Shown here in pieces: positions 8,180 to 15,058 of a stretch of 64,000 nt of DNA; position 1 is the first letter of the stretch; every line of letters begins with the position of its first letter. The position numbers were made by a program, and so were the translations under genes. The DNA lies in assembly GCF_903645295.1 (NCBI RefSeq), contig NZ_CAHJXM010000002.1:162001-226000 (forward strand), written 5' to 3'. The notes below the pieces were generated by a model, which was given only the letters and a program-made list of their open reading frames with translations, had not been told where the DNA came from and ran no database searches. The DNA comes from Bacillus sp. Marseille-Q1617. GTDB lineage: Bacteria; Bacillota; Bacilli; Bacillales; Bacillaceae_B.

Positions 8180-8242
8180 AATAGGGTCTGATCCCCAGCA
8201 TATAATGCTTTAGTACACTGGGGATCAGACCCTATTTTTTAA
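8180..8242. terminator. Very strong bidirectional hairpin terminator
   Basis: Arms AATAGGGTCTGATCCCCAG (8180-8198) and CTGGGGATCAGACCCTATT (8218-8236) are perfectly complementary over 19 bases, followed by T-runs. It lies between the 3' end of the small-protein genes and the start of the pseudogene, both on the minus strand. It belongs to the same sequence type as the hairpin at 2913-2961. Confidence 0.88.
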
Positions 8243-8323
8243 AAACGATTCCAACGTATCAGAAGCGCCTTATTCTTGTTTAATTACCATACAGTTAGTT
8301 AAAGAACAATACAAGTATAAGTG

Positions 8324-8650
8324 TTAAGATTGACTTGCATCCTGTTCTAAGTTGCCTTCGCCTGACTCGGTACCTTGATTGAATCGATCATTTGGCTGAG
8401 AAGCGGCATTACCTCTGGTGGTAGCTTGAGCGGAGTTAGGATCAGCAACTTGTGCTGTACCGTCACCACCAACTGAAGCTGATTCAGGGTTCGTACCTGC
8501 AGCAGCAGAACCGTCTTTACCTACAAATGCAACATTAGCGTTTTCGCCTGCTGCAACGCCAACCTTTCCGATTGCAACCTCACGAGCAGTGTCATTTACA
8601 ATATTAATCCCTTCGCAACAATACTCTTCTTGATGCTTTTTATCTCCCAT
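8324..8650 (-). CDS. Small Gly/Ala/Asn-rich protein, copy 2 of a tandem pair
   Basis: I do not recognise a family. The product (about 108 residues) starts MGDKKHQEEYCCEGINIVND and continues into a region rich in Gly, Ala, Asn and Ser: VAAGENANVAFVGKDGSAAAGTNPES..., ending with SQPNDRFNQGTESGEGNLEQ. No membrane segment or signal peptide is seen. The start is ATG 8650 (or 8653), after AAAGGAGGTGAAC. Its C-terminal two thirds are almost identical to the upstream gene, so the pair arose by tandem duplication; the N-termini differ. The composition suggests a low-complexity structural or surface/spore-associated protein, but this is only a guess. Confidence 0.75.
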   Translation of the reverse strand: MGDKKHQEEYCCEGINIVNDTAREVAIGKVGVAAGENANVAFVGKDGSAAAGTNPESASVGGDGTAQVADPNSAQATTRGNAASQPNDRFNQGTESGEGNLEQDASQS

Positions 8651-8707
8651 CATGTTCACCTCCTTTACAGGATGATTCATTTAATGGTTTGGATGAATGA
8701 TAGTATC

Positions 8708-9100
8708 TTATTGGCTTGCATTCTGCTCCAAATTACCTTTGCCTGACTCGGTACCTTGATTGAATCGATCGTTTGGTTGGGAAGCTGCATTACCTCTGGT
8801 GGTAGCTTGAGCGGAATTTGGATCCGCAACTTGTGCCGAACCGTCTCCCCCAACCAAAGCTGACTCAGGGTTCGTACCTGCAGCAGCAGAACCGTCTTTC
8901 CCAACGATTCCAATGTTCGTATTCTCCCCGGCACCAACACCTTTTTCGCCAATCGCCACTTCGCGTTGGGTGTCGTTTATGACATTAATTTGCGGATTGA
9001 CTTCAATATTAATCACCATATTTCTAAGTGCATTCTCAACTTCGGATTTAATGATATTTTTTAATTCATCCTTTTTCAGATATTTTTTCCTGTCACCCAT
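8708..9100 (-). CDS. Small Gly/Ala/Asn-rich protein, copy 1 of a tandem pair
   Basis: This 130-residue product has a charged, probably helical N-terminus (KKYLKKDELKNIIKSEVENA, then LRNMVINIEVNPQINVIND) followed by the same Gly/Ala/Asn-rich tail as its downstream neighbour (GKDGSAAAGTNPESALVGGD onward). The start has GGAAGGAGGGAGAGAT upstream. The alternation of short Gly-containing units (IGEKGVGAGENTNIGIVGKD) hints at a beta-strand stack, but no known repeat family is assigned. The gene is 57 bases upstream of copy 2 on the same strand, so both are probably cotranscribed and end at the hairpin at 8180-8236. The function is unknown. Confidence 0.75.
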   Translation of the reverse strand: MGDRKKYLKKDELKNIIKSEVENALRNMVINIEVNPQINVINDTQREVAIGEKGVGAGENTNIGIVGKDGSAAAGTNPESALVGGDGSAQVADPNSAQATTRGNAASQPNDRFNQGTESGKGNLEQNASQ

Positions 9101-9302
9101 ATCTCTCCCTCCTTCCTACTATTAGTAGTATTCATAGTCTAGTAAAAGAGGAAGGGCTTTTGATTGATATTATTCACACATTTTAAGTAGATGGGATCAT
9201 TTAGTTCCTGCATTCCATCTATTTATTCTCTTTTTCTTTTCTTCTATCTCTAGTAAAAGCAGGTCAAAGTCACCTGGGGGTGAGCGCCCATTTTATAAAA
9301 TA

Positions 9303-9335
9303 ATAAAAAACCCGCCTCACCCCGAGACGGATTTC
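9303..9335 (-). terminator. Terminator overlapping the ydbT stop codon
   Basis: On the minus strand CCGTCTC-GGGG-TGAGGCGG is followed by GTTTTTTATT. The stop codon (9317-9319) lies within the hairpin. Confidence 0.7.
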
Positions 9336-10744
9336 CGATGGTACCATTCATAAAATGTTCCCGCTTCTTCTTTCGACACTCCATACAACAAGCTCTCATG
9401 GGAAGGGTCCGCCCGGTTCGAGAACATGATGGTGGCGACCCCGAATTTCCGCTGCAGCCATGAGTGTTTGACGGTCACCTGCTGGATCCGATGAAGATGG
9501 GTGACGAACGTTTCGTTCATCCATCCTCCATGACGGATCTGGACGGTGTGTCCGTGGCGGGTGTAGCTTGTGAACATGTAGTCCAGGGCCCGCAGGAGGA
9601 TGGAGAGTGCGAATACGATCGCTGCAATCCATAGCCAATCTTTTTTGTAAAACCATAATCCGATCAGGGCGGCAAGCGTCAGATAATACGGCTGAATCAG
9701 TTTCAGCCAAAGGACCTTGACGGGGAAGCGCTCCATCCCTTCTTTGATGTAATAGTGCGGCAGGATGGTGTGAAGCATGTTGTAGGCTTCGTGCTTCGGC
9801 ATGAACGGATACAGGGAACTGATTTCCTCCTCCCCTTCTGAGGTGCCGGCACTGATCAGCTTGATCGACACCAGGCTGAATAACCTTTTTACAAGGGTCT
9901 GTTCTACTTTGACAGCCTGTACTTTCTTCTTGGCGATTGAGAAACTCATTTCATTTCCTATGCCTTTTTCAATATAAATCCGTTCTTCATCATCACGGAT
10001 GACATAATTTCCGTATTTGATTGACGTCTTGATGAACCCGATGCCTATCGACAGCATCATCGCCACTATAAAGAGCACGACCAGGACCCATACATGATCC
10101 AGCAGGTAGGCCAAGGCACTTTCCGCCGATTCTTCAATGGCAAAGAAATCGGCCAGGTTGAAATAGATGGCACTCAGCAATGGGAAGATGGCGAGGAAAC
10201 TGAGTGACGTGAAGGATGCTTTCAAAAGGTCTTTCCGCGTTGCCCGGAAGTGGACGATGGGTTCCGGCTTTGTCTCTTCTGCCGGCTCATCCGGAACTTG
10301 CTCTTGTTCCAGATGCCAGAGGATGCGGTCCTTTTCAGCCTGCGTAATGACCGGAAAACCAAATTCGGCATTTTCCCCGCTCGTCCCCGTTTCCAGTGTC
10401 AGGGAAGTCAGACCGAACCAGCGGTGAATGAAGGTCGTGCTGGTCCGATGGCTGTGGATCCGGTCCCAGGCGACCGTCCTTTGCTTCTTAACGAACATCC
10501 CTTCTTTGACGATAATGGTTTTGGGTCCGAGTTCATAGAGGCTGAACGCCCATTTGGAAAGGATGAACAGGATGGAACCAAAGGTGGCCGCCAGCAGGGC
10601 GTAACGCCCCCATACGACCCATCCTGCGGTAGAATTTGCCTTTAAAAGAAATAAGAGAAGATAAAAGCCTGCCAGGCCTTTCAGCGATGCGAACACTTCA
10701 ACTGCAATATATGCCGGATGATAACGCTTGGCGGAAGGGTTCAT
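9317..10744 (-). CDS. ydbT: Bacterial PH-domain membrane protein YdbT
   Basis: The 475-residue protein has three bacterial PH (bPH2/YdbS-like) modules separated by hydrophobic helix pairs (about residues 15-65, 175-240, 345-390). Each module shows the characteristic basic/aromatic strand pattern: WDRIHSHRTSTTFIHRWFGLTSL, KKVQAVKVEQTLVKRLFSLVSI, and LHRIQQVTVKHSWLQRKFGVATI. Together with the overlapping upstream gene it forms the ydbS-ydbT operon. In B. subtilis this pair is linked to the SigW envelope-stress response and resistance to a circular bacteriocin. The ATG overlaps the stop of ydbS by four bases, so translation is coupled. Confidence 0.9.
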   Translation of the reverse strand: MNPSAKRYHPAYIAVEVFASLKGLAGFYLLLFLLKANSTAGWVVWGRYALLAATFGSILFILSKWAFSLYELGPKTIIVKEGMFVKKQRTVAWDRIHSHRTSTTFIHRWFGLTSLTLETGTSGENAEFGFPVITQAEKDRILWHLEQEQVPDEPAEETKPEPIVHFRATRKDLLKASFTSLSFLAIFPLLSAIYFNLADFFAIEESAESALAYLLDHVWVLVVLFIVAMMLSIGIGFIKTSIKYGNYVIRDDEERIYIEKGIGNEMSFSIAKKKVQAVKVEQTLVKRLFSLVSIKLISAGTSEGEEEISSLYPFMPKHEAYNMLHTILPHYYIKEGMERFPVKVLWLKLIQPYYLTLAALIGLWFYKKDWLWIAAIVFALSILLRALDYMFTSYTRHGHTVQIRHGGWMNETFVTHLHRIQQVTVKHSWLQRKFGVATIMFSNRADPSHESLLYGVSKEEAGTFYEWYHRKSVSG

Positions 10745-11259
10745 GCCCCGATCTCTCCTTCTTCTGAGTCTTTGTCGGTGATTTTCGCAAAGGTCGCGAT
10801 CTGTGCTTTCAATGTTTTTGCAACATCCTCAGGTATGGCAGGGATCTTGTGGCTTGAAGCCGTCGTGCCGACTTCAAGGTCGTAAAGCCCGTAACGGCGT
10901 AAGAGAGGTCCCTGCTCCGTGCGGACGTATTCCACTTTTTCCATCGGTATCAGGATATGCTGCTGTTCCCATCTCCCGAATTTCAGCTGGACGAATTCCT
11001 TGTCCACCTGGTAGCGCCATGTCTTTTGCAGATAAACGGGTTCGATGAATATCGAAAAGGCGGCAGAGACTATGAACAATCCGCCAAGGACGTAAAGTGT
11101 GATCCCGATCCAGTTGTACCAGTCAAATTTATCTGAACAAAGGAGCAGAATGCCGATGATGATGAGGACAATCGTATGCCCGATGCTATTGGAGATCCGC
11201 CACACTTTTGCTGCGTTTTTTGATATGGTTTCCGTTGGTTCATCTATGTGTATGTACAT
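10741..11259 (-). CDS. ydbS: Bacterial PH-domain membrane protein YdbS
   Basis: The protein (172 residues from ATG 11259) has a two-helix membrane hairpin (about residues 25-70: IGHTIVLIIIGILLLC and WIGITLYVLGGLFIV) followed by one bPH2 domain (WRYQVDKEFVQLKFGRWEQQ, then IPMEKVEYVRTEQGPLLRRYGL). I choose the ATG at 11259 because GAGGTG lies six bases upstream; the in-frame GTG at 11268 overlaps that site. It overlaps ydbT by four bases, and the two products probably form one membrane complex. A role in protecting the membrane from antimicrobial peptides is inferred from B. subtilis. Confidence 0.88.
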   Translation of the reverse strand: MYIHIDEPTETISKNAAKVWRISNSIGHTIVLIIIGILLLCSDKFDWYNWIGITLYVLGGLFIVSAAFSIFIEPVYLQKTWRYQVDKEFVQLKFGRWEQQHILIPMEKVEYVRTEQGPLLRRYGLYDLEVGTTASSHKIPAIPEDVAKTLKAQIATFAKITDKDSEEGEIGA

Positions 11260-11340
11260 GTTCTTCACCTCAGCTTTACTTACGCTGGAAACGGTGTAAA
11301 GGTTTCAATTAATCAGGTAATTTTGTAAAAATTTATCAAT

Positions 11341-11441
11341 TATATCTTGCAATACAAGATAGTGGTGAATATAATAAACTTATATCTTGCAATACAAGAT
11401 AGCGGTGAATATAATAAACTTATATCTTGTATTGCAAGGTA
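11341..11441 (+). promoter_or_regulatory. Tandemly duplicated promoter/operator of the PadR operon
   Basis: A 40-bp unit (11341-11380) is repeated at 11381-11420 with one mismatch, and a third partial unit begins at 11421. Each unit contains the palindrome TATCTTG-CAATA-CAAGATA (11343-11361, 11383-11401; a variant in the opposite sense at 11423-11441). The two full units each also hold TTGCAA and TATAAT separated by exactly 17 bases (11347/11370 and 11387/11410), a good SigA-type promoter. The palindromes overlap the -35 elements and are the likely binding sites of the PadR protein encoded next. Confidence 0.85.
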
Positions 11442-11458
11442 CTGGAAGGAGATATTCA

Positions 11459-11788
11459 ATGGCAGGTACAACTCAGATGTTAAAGGGGATATTGGACGGA
11501 TGCCTTCTATCCATCATAAAAGACGGGGAAATCTATGGGTACGAGCTGGCAGCGCGGCTTGAGTCTTATGGTTTCACCTCGTTCAGTGAAGGGACCATTT
11601 ATCCTTTATTGCTGCGGATGCAGAAGGAAGGCTTGGTCAGTGCCACGTTAAGAAAGTCGACGGCCGGGCCCAAAAGGAAGTATTATTCCCTGACCGAAAA
11701 AGGTGAAGGGGAGCTGGAGTCATTTATCAAGAGGTGGGGACAGTTGAGTGCCACAGTCAACAATGTGTTGAATAAAAGGGAGATGTGA
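11459..11788 (+). CDS. PadR-family transcriptional regulator
   Basis: This protein of about 109 residues has the PadR winged helix: MLKGILDGCLLSIIKDGEIYGYEL, SFSEGTIYPLLLRMQKEGLV and the beta-wing GPKRKYYSLTEKG. The start is ATG 11459 after AAGGAGATATTC; longer frames upstream run through the promoter repeats and are not real. It lacks a long C-terminal helix, which puts it in the short PadR class that often pairs with a HAAS-domain membrane protein, as here. It probably represses its own operon through the three upstream palindromes. Confidence 0.9.
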   Translation: MAGTTQMLKGILDGCLLSIIKDGEIYGYELAARLESYGFTSFSEGTIYPLLLRMQKEGLVSATLRKSTAGPKRKYYSLTEKGEGELESFIKRWGQLSATVNNVLNKREM

Positions 11789-11791
11789 GAA

Positions 11792-12562
11792 ATGCTTTCC
11801 AAAGAGTCGGAACAGTTTTTAATCGAACTTCGCATGCATTTGATTTCGAAAGGGAAAAACGACAACGAAATCAATGAAATCACGGAAGAATTGGAAGACC
11901 ATCTGCTCCAGGCTGAGGCAGAGGGAAAAGATGTCACGCACATCGTCGGGGAAAGCCCGAAGGAATATATGAAAAGCATAGGCGAATCGATGAAGACGGA
12001 TTATCGGCAGCTGGTGGGGCTGGTGCCGATGTTCATCCTGTTATTGGCTGCTTATTTCAGTCTTGGGCCAGCCATTGAAGGCAACTTCTCGCTGTCGGGA
12101 GGCACGATCATTATTGCATCCGTTGGCTCTATCGCCGGAGGTTTGATCTATGCTGTCCTGCTATTCAAAGTGCTGCCTGGATACATCCAGTCTAAATGGG
12201 GCTACTTACTGATATTTGCGACCACGCTTCTCGTCACCGGATTGGGCGTTGCCGTCTTGTTTTGGTACAATGCGCAGGAGTTTCAGCCGGTGTTCACAGC
12301 GTCGCCCCTGCAAAACAATTTGATCCTCGCTGCGTGCATCGTGATTTTCATTGCTGCAGCCATCTATACGAAAACATGGTTTACCATCATCATCCCGCTG
12401 TTTCTTTCGCTCGGACCGATTGCGAGCCGTTTTATTCCTGAGGATGCCAACGAAGACCCAACCCTGATCCTCTATACGATCATTTTGTTGGCGGTCATTT
12501 CATCAATTGTTGTATTTGTTCTAGTTATAAGGAGGAAAAAGCAAAAACAGTCGACTCTGTAA
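11792..12562 (+). CDS. HAAS-domain multi-pass membrane protein, PadR partner
   Basis: The 256-residue protein starts with a helical soluble domain (FLIELRMHLISKGKNDNEIN, ITEELEDHLLQAEAEGKD) typical of HAAS/DUF1700-like domains. Six to seven membrane helices follow (from about residue 75 to 248), ending in a basic tail RRKKQKQ. Its ATG is three bases after the PadR stop, so the two are cotranscribed and coupled. Such PadR-HAAS pairs are thought to sense and respond to membrane or envelope states, but no substrate is known. Confidence 0.8.
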   Translation: MLSKESEQFLIELRMHLISKGKNDNEINEITEELEDHLLQAEAEGKDVTHIVGESPKEYMKSIGESMKTDYRQLVGLVPMFILLLAAYFSLGPAIEGNFSLSGGTIIIASVGSIAGGLIYAVLLFKVLPGYIQSKWGYLLIFATTLLVTGLGVAVLFWYNAQEFQPVFTASPLQNNLILAACIVIFIAAAIYTKTWFTIIIPLFLSLGPIASRFIPEDANEDPTLILYTIILLAVISSIVVFVLVIRRKKQKQSTL

Positions 12563-12721
12563 CTTTCTGAGCCCAGGTATCAAACCGGTGCTATTTTTGT
12601 ACAGAAAATGAGTTGTGATGTTCATCATCCGACCATAAGAGCAAGAATCAGGAGGAAAGGTGAGGGGCGTCCTTGATAATATAGTAAACAAACAGTATGT
12701 GAAGACAGAAAGGGGGGTGTG

Positions 12722-13306
12722 ATGATGACTGAGGTCAACCTGACGTTCGAAGAGATGTGGGAAAAGATCATGGCTTGCGACCGGAAGTATGACGGATTGT
12801 TTTTTACGGCTGTGAAGACGACAAAAATTTATTGTCGGCCCTCTTGCCGGTCAAGGAAACCGAAAAAAGTGAATGTGGATTTTTATTTTGACATCCATGA
12901 GGTTGAGAAAGCCGGATTTCGTGCCTGTAAAAGATGTCAGCCTGAAGTGGAGCATTCCCCTAATATCGAGGTGGTAAGGAACGTCATCGGCTATCTCGTC
13001 AATCATACGAACAAACCCCTGGTGTTGAAGGATATTGCGGATCATGCTGGTCTGAGCCCCTACTATCTTGAGCGCATGTTTAAACAGGAAACAGGGGAGA
13101 CGCCGCGTACGTACCTGGAAAAAATCCGCGTCGATAAAGCGGCTCATCTGCTGGTGACGACAGGCCTGACGAATCTTGAAATCGGCTATGAGGCCGGATT
13201 TCAAAGCTCCTCCAATTTCTATAAAGTGTTTAAGCAGCTGAAAGCATGTTCACCTAGCGAATATCGAAAGCGTATGTCGGAGGTTTCAAAAAATGAAGTG
13301 GACTGA
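12722..13306 (+). CDS. adaA: Methylphosphotriester-DNA methyltransferase and activator AdaA
   Basis: The N-terminal Ada zinc domain has four cysteines in the canonical pattern, Cys38 and Cys42 (YCRPSCRSRKPKK) and Cys69 and Cys72 (ACKRCQPE). Cys38 is the methyl acceptor for DNA methylphosphotriesters. An AraC-type DNA-binding region follows (LKDIADHAGLSPYYLERMFK and NLEIGYEAGFQSSSNFYKVF). The protein therefore both senses alkylation damage and activates its operon. An upstream GTG (12719) and a second ATG (12725) are possible starts; AAAGGGGGG is nearby. It overlaps alkA by 14 bases. Confidence 0.93.
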   Translation: MMTEVNLTFEEMWEKIMACDRKYDGLFFTAVKTTKIYCRPSCRSRKPKKVNVDFYFDIHEVEKAGFRACKRCQPEVEHSPNIEVVRNVIGYLVNHTNKPLVLKDIADHAGLSPYYLERMFKQETGETPRTYLEKIRVDKAAHLLVTTGLTNLEIGYEAGFQSSSNFYKVFKQLKACSPSEYRKRMSEVSKNEVD

Positions 13307-14207
13307 CGGACAATCTTGGATCAAGATTTATCCTCCAAAGGAATTTAGCTTTGATGAGTGCCTGCTGTTTTTAGGAAGGTCGAATTTGGAAATTCTTCAT
13401 GAGATTGAAGAAGGTTGTTTATTGAAATTGGTCCGAGTGGATGAAGAATTGATTTTGTGTAAGATTGACTATATCCATGAGTTCTTGAACGTTGAATTTC
13501 TGAACGGCACCCCATCTGAAGACGCCAGGGAAAAAGTGGCGGAGTATATATGGGAGTGGTTTGAATTGGATGTGGATCTGGCGGGGTTTTATGAATGGGC
13601 GGCCGGTGATGCCATTTTATCGGGACTCACCCAGAGCTATTACGGACTGCGGATGATCTGCCTTCCCGACCTGTTCGAAGCATTGATATGGGCGATCCTC
13701 GGGCAGCAGATCAACTTATCTTTTGCCTACACATTAAAAAAACGGCTTGTTGAGCAATATGGTGAAAGTGTGACGGTCAACGGCAAGCGGTTTTGGCTAT
13801 TTCCTTCTTTTCACAAGATAGCTTATTTGGATGTGGAGAATCTGCGGAAGCTGCAAATCACAGGCAGGAAGGCTGAATACATCCTTGGGATCGCGGTGGC
13901 GATGGAGACGGGTGAATTGACGAAAGAATCTTTGATGAAACTGGATGAGCGGCAAGTGAGAAACACGCTCTTGCAGTATAAAGGCATTGGAGCCTGGACA
14001 GCGGACTATGTCATGATGAAATGTCTGCATGTCAAATCGTCATTTCCAATCGCAGATGTCGGCCTTCAAAATGCGTTGAAGGTTTTATTGGGATATGACC
14101 GTAAACCGACGCTTGAGGAAATGGAGCAATTATCGGCAAAATGGGAAGGGTGGCGGGGATATGCCGCCTTCTATCTTTGGAGGTCTTTATATGACGAAAC
14201 TATATAA
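13293..14207 (+). CDS. alkA: DNA-3-methyladenine glycosylase II (AlkA)
   Basis: This 304-residue protein has the AlkA layout: an N-terminal beta domain, then the helix-hairpin-helix glycosylase core with FEALIWAILGQQINLSFAYT, the hairpin LLQYKGIGAWTADYV and the catalytic aspartate in FPIADVGLQNA. It removes 3-methyladenine and other alkylated bases as the first step of base-excision repair. Its start lies inside adaA and its end overlaps the ogt start, so all three form a tight operon likely induced by methylated AdaA. Confidence 0.93.
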   Translation: MKWTDGQSWIKIYPPKEFSFDECLLFLGRSNLEILHEIEEGCLLKLVRVDEELILCKIDYIHEFLNVEFLNGTPSEDAREKVAEYIWEWFELDVDLAGFYEWAAGDAILSGLTQSYYGLRMICLPDLFEALIWAILGQQINLSFAYTLKKRLVEQYGESVTVNGKRFWLFPSFHKIAYLDVENLRKLQITGRKAEYILGIAVAMETGELTKESLMKLDERQVRNTLLQYKGIGAWTADYVMMKCLHVKSSFPIADVGLQNALKVLLGYDRKPTLEEMEQLSAKWEGWRGYAAFYLWRSLYDETI

Positions 14208-14664
14208 CAAACTGTACCGGTCACCGATCGGATTGATTGACATACAGGGAACGGATGAAAGGATCACATCCATTCTGTTCATCGAAGAACAGGAGGCAGA
14301 TGATTGCGGGGATGAATGTCCCCTGGTGCTTGAAGAGTGCGAAAAGCAGCTCGATGAATACTTCAAAGGCAAGCGGCGTACGTTCACCTTCCCCTATCAG
14401 CTTGATGGAACCCTTTTTCAAAAAAAGGTGTGGGAAGCATTGACGGGAGTATCGTATGCGAAAACGTCCACCTATAAAGACATCGCCGTCACGATCGGGA
14501 ATGAGAAGGCGGTCAGGGGAGTGGGCAGCGCCAATGGAAGAAACCGTCTGAGCATCGTCGTCCCCTGTCACCGGATCATCGGATCGAATGGAAAGCTGAC
14601 CGGCTATGCGGGCGGTTTGTGGAGGAAGGAATGGCTTTTACGGCATGAGCGGGGTTTGATCTAA
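14191..14664 (+). CDS. ogt: Methylated-DNA-protein-cysteine S-methyltransferase
   Basis: The 157-residue protein carries the invariant active site VVPCHRIIGSNGKLTGYAGG with acceptor Cys126, and the DNA-binding segment TSTYKDIAVTIGNEKAVRGVGSANGRN. It repairs O6-methylguanine by suicidal methyl transfer. I choose the ATG at 14191 because TTTGGAGG precedes it. A longer frame from 14095 adds residues that only reflect the overlapping alkA. In B. subtilis the corresponding operon partner is adaB; ogt and adaB are paralogues, so the symbol is approximate. Confidence 0.9.
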   Translation: MTKLYNKLYRSPIGLIDIQGTDERITSILFIEEQEADDCGDECPLVLEECEKQLDEYFKGKRRTFTFPYQLDGTLFQKKVWEALTGVSYAKTSTYKDIAVTIGNEKAVRGVGSANGRNRLSIVVPCHRIIGSNGKLTGYAGGLWRKEWLLRHERGLI

Positions 14665-14737
14665 AGTGAAATAGGTTTATACCCGTGTGTGTATTGGAAG
14701 TAGGATGTATAATGAAATTTGTCTAAAAATCAGTAGT

Positions 14738-14808
14738 TCGCCCTTATATTTGAGATATCGCCCTTAAAATGAAAATTTCGCACATATATCGAGAATTTCG
14801 CCCATAAA
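14738..14808. repeat. Degenerate 20-bp tandem array (TCGCCC family)
   Basis: TCGCCC or TCGCAC starts at 14738, 14758, 14778 and 14798, an exact 20-base period. The units look like TCGCCCTTATATTTGAGATA and TCGCCCTTAAAATGAAAATT. The same family in opposite orientation is at 37491-37566. The gap between ogt and the PepSY gene (14665-15058) holds this array, a small doubtful frame and the terminator below. Confidence 0.8.
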
Positions 14809-14970
14809 TCCTGCCCCCGGACCCTCCGAAACCTCGTAGGGATTTCCGAGCTGGAGAGACAACATACCAGCGGGAATCAAGCTTTCTTCCGCCACCAACT
14901 CAATAAATCCCGCTGAAACGTAAATTCCCCTTATATCATCACTCTCCGTTGTAACATGATGAATCAACAA

Positions 14971-15011
14971 AAAACGCATGGTGCTTTCTAAAGTGAAAGA
15001 CCATGCGTTTT
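14971..15011 (-). terminator. Terminator of the PepSY gene
   Basis: Arms AAAACGCATGGT (14971-14982) and ACCATGCGTTTT (15000-15011); on the minus strand the stem runs into GCGTTTTTTGTTG, 48 bases after the stop of the PepSY gene. Confidence 0.85.
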
Positions 15012-15058
15012 GGCATTGTAGACCGTTTATTTTGATGTGAAACGTTCCTTTTTAAGGA

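Noticed and set aside
8677..8952. An overlapping frame in the tandem small-protein genes
   Set aside because: It is out of frame with both genes and has no ribosome site; the in-frame copies are conserved with each other.
14764..14979. A 71-residue minus-strand frame between ogt and the PepSY gene
   Set aside because: Its ATG is inside the terminator stem of the PepSY gene, there is no ribosome site, and its end is read from the 20-bp repeat array. At most it is a decayed fragment.
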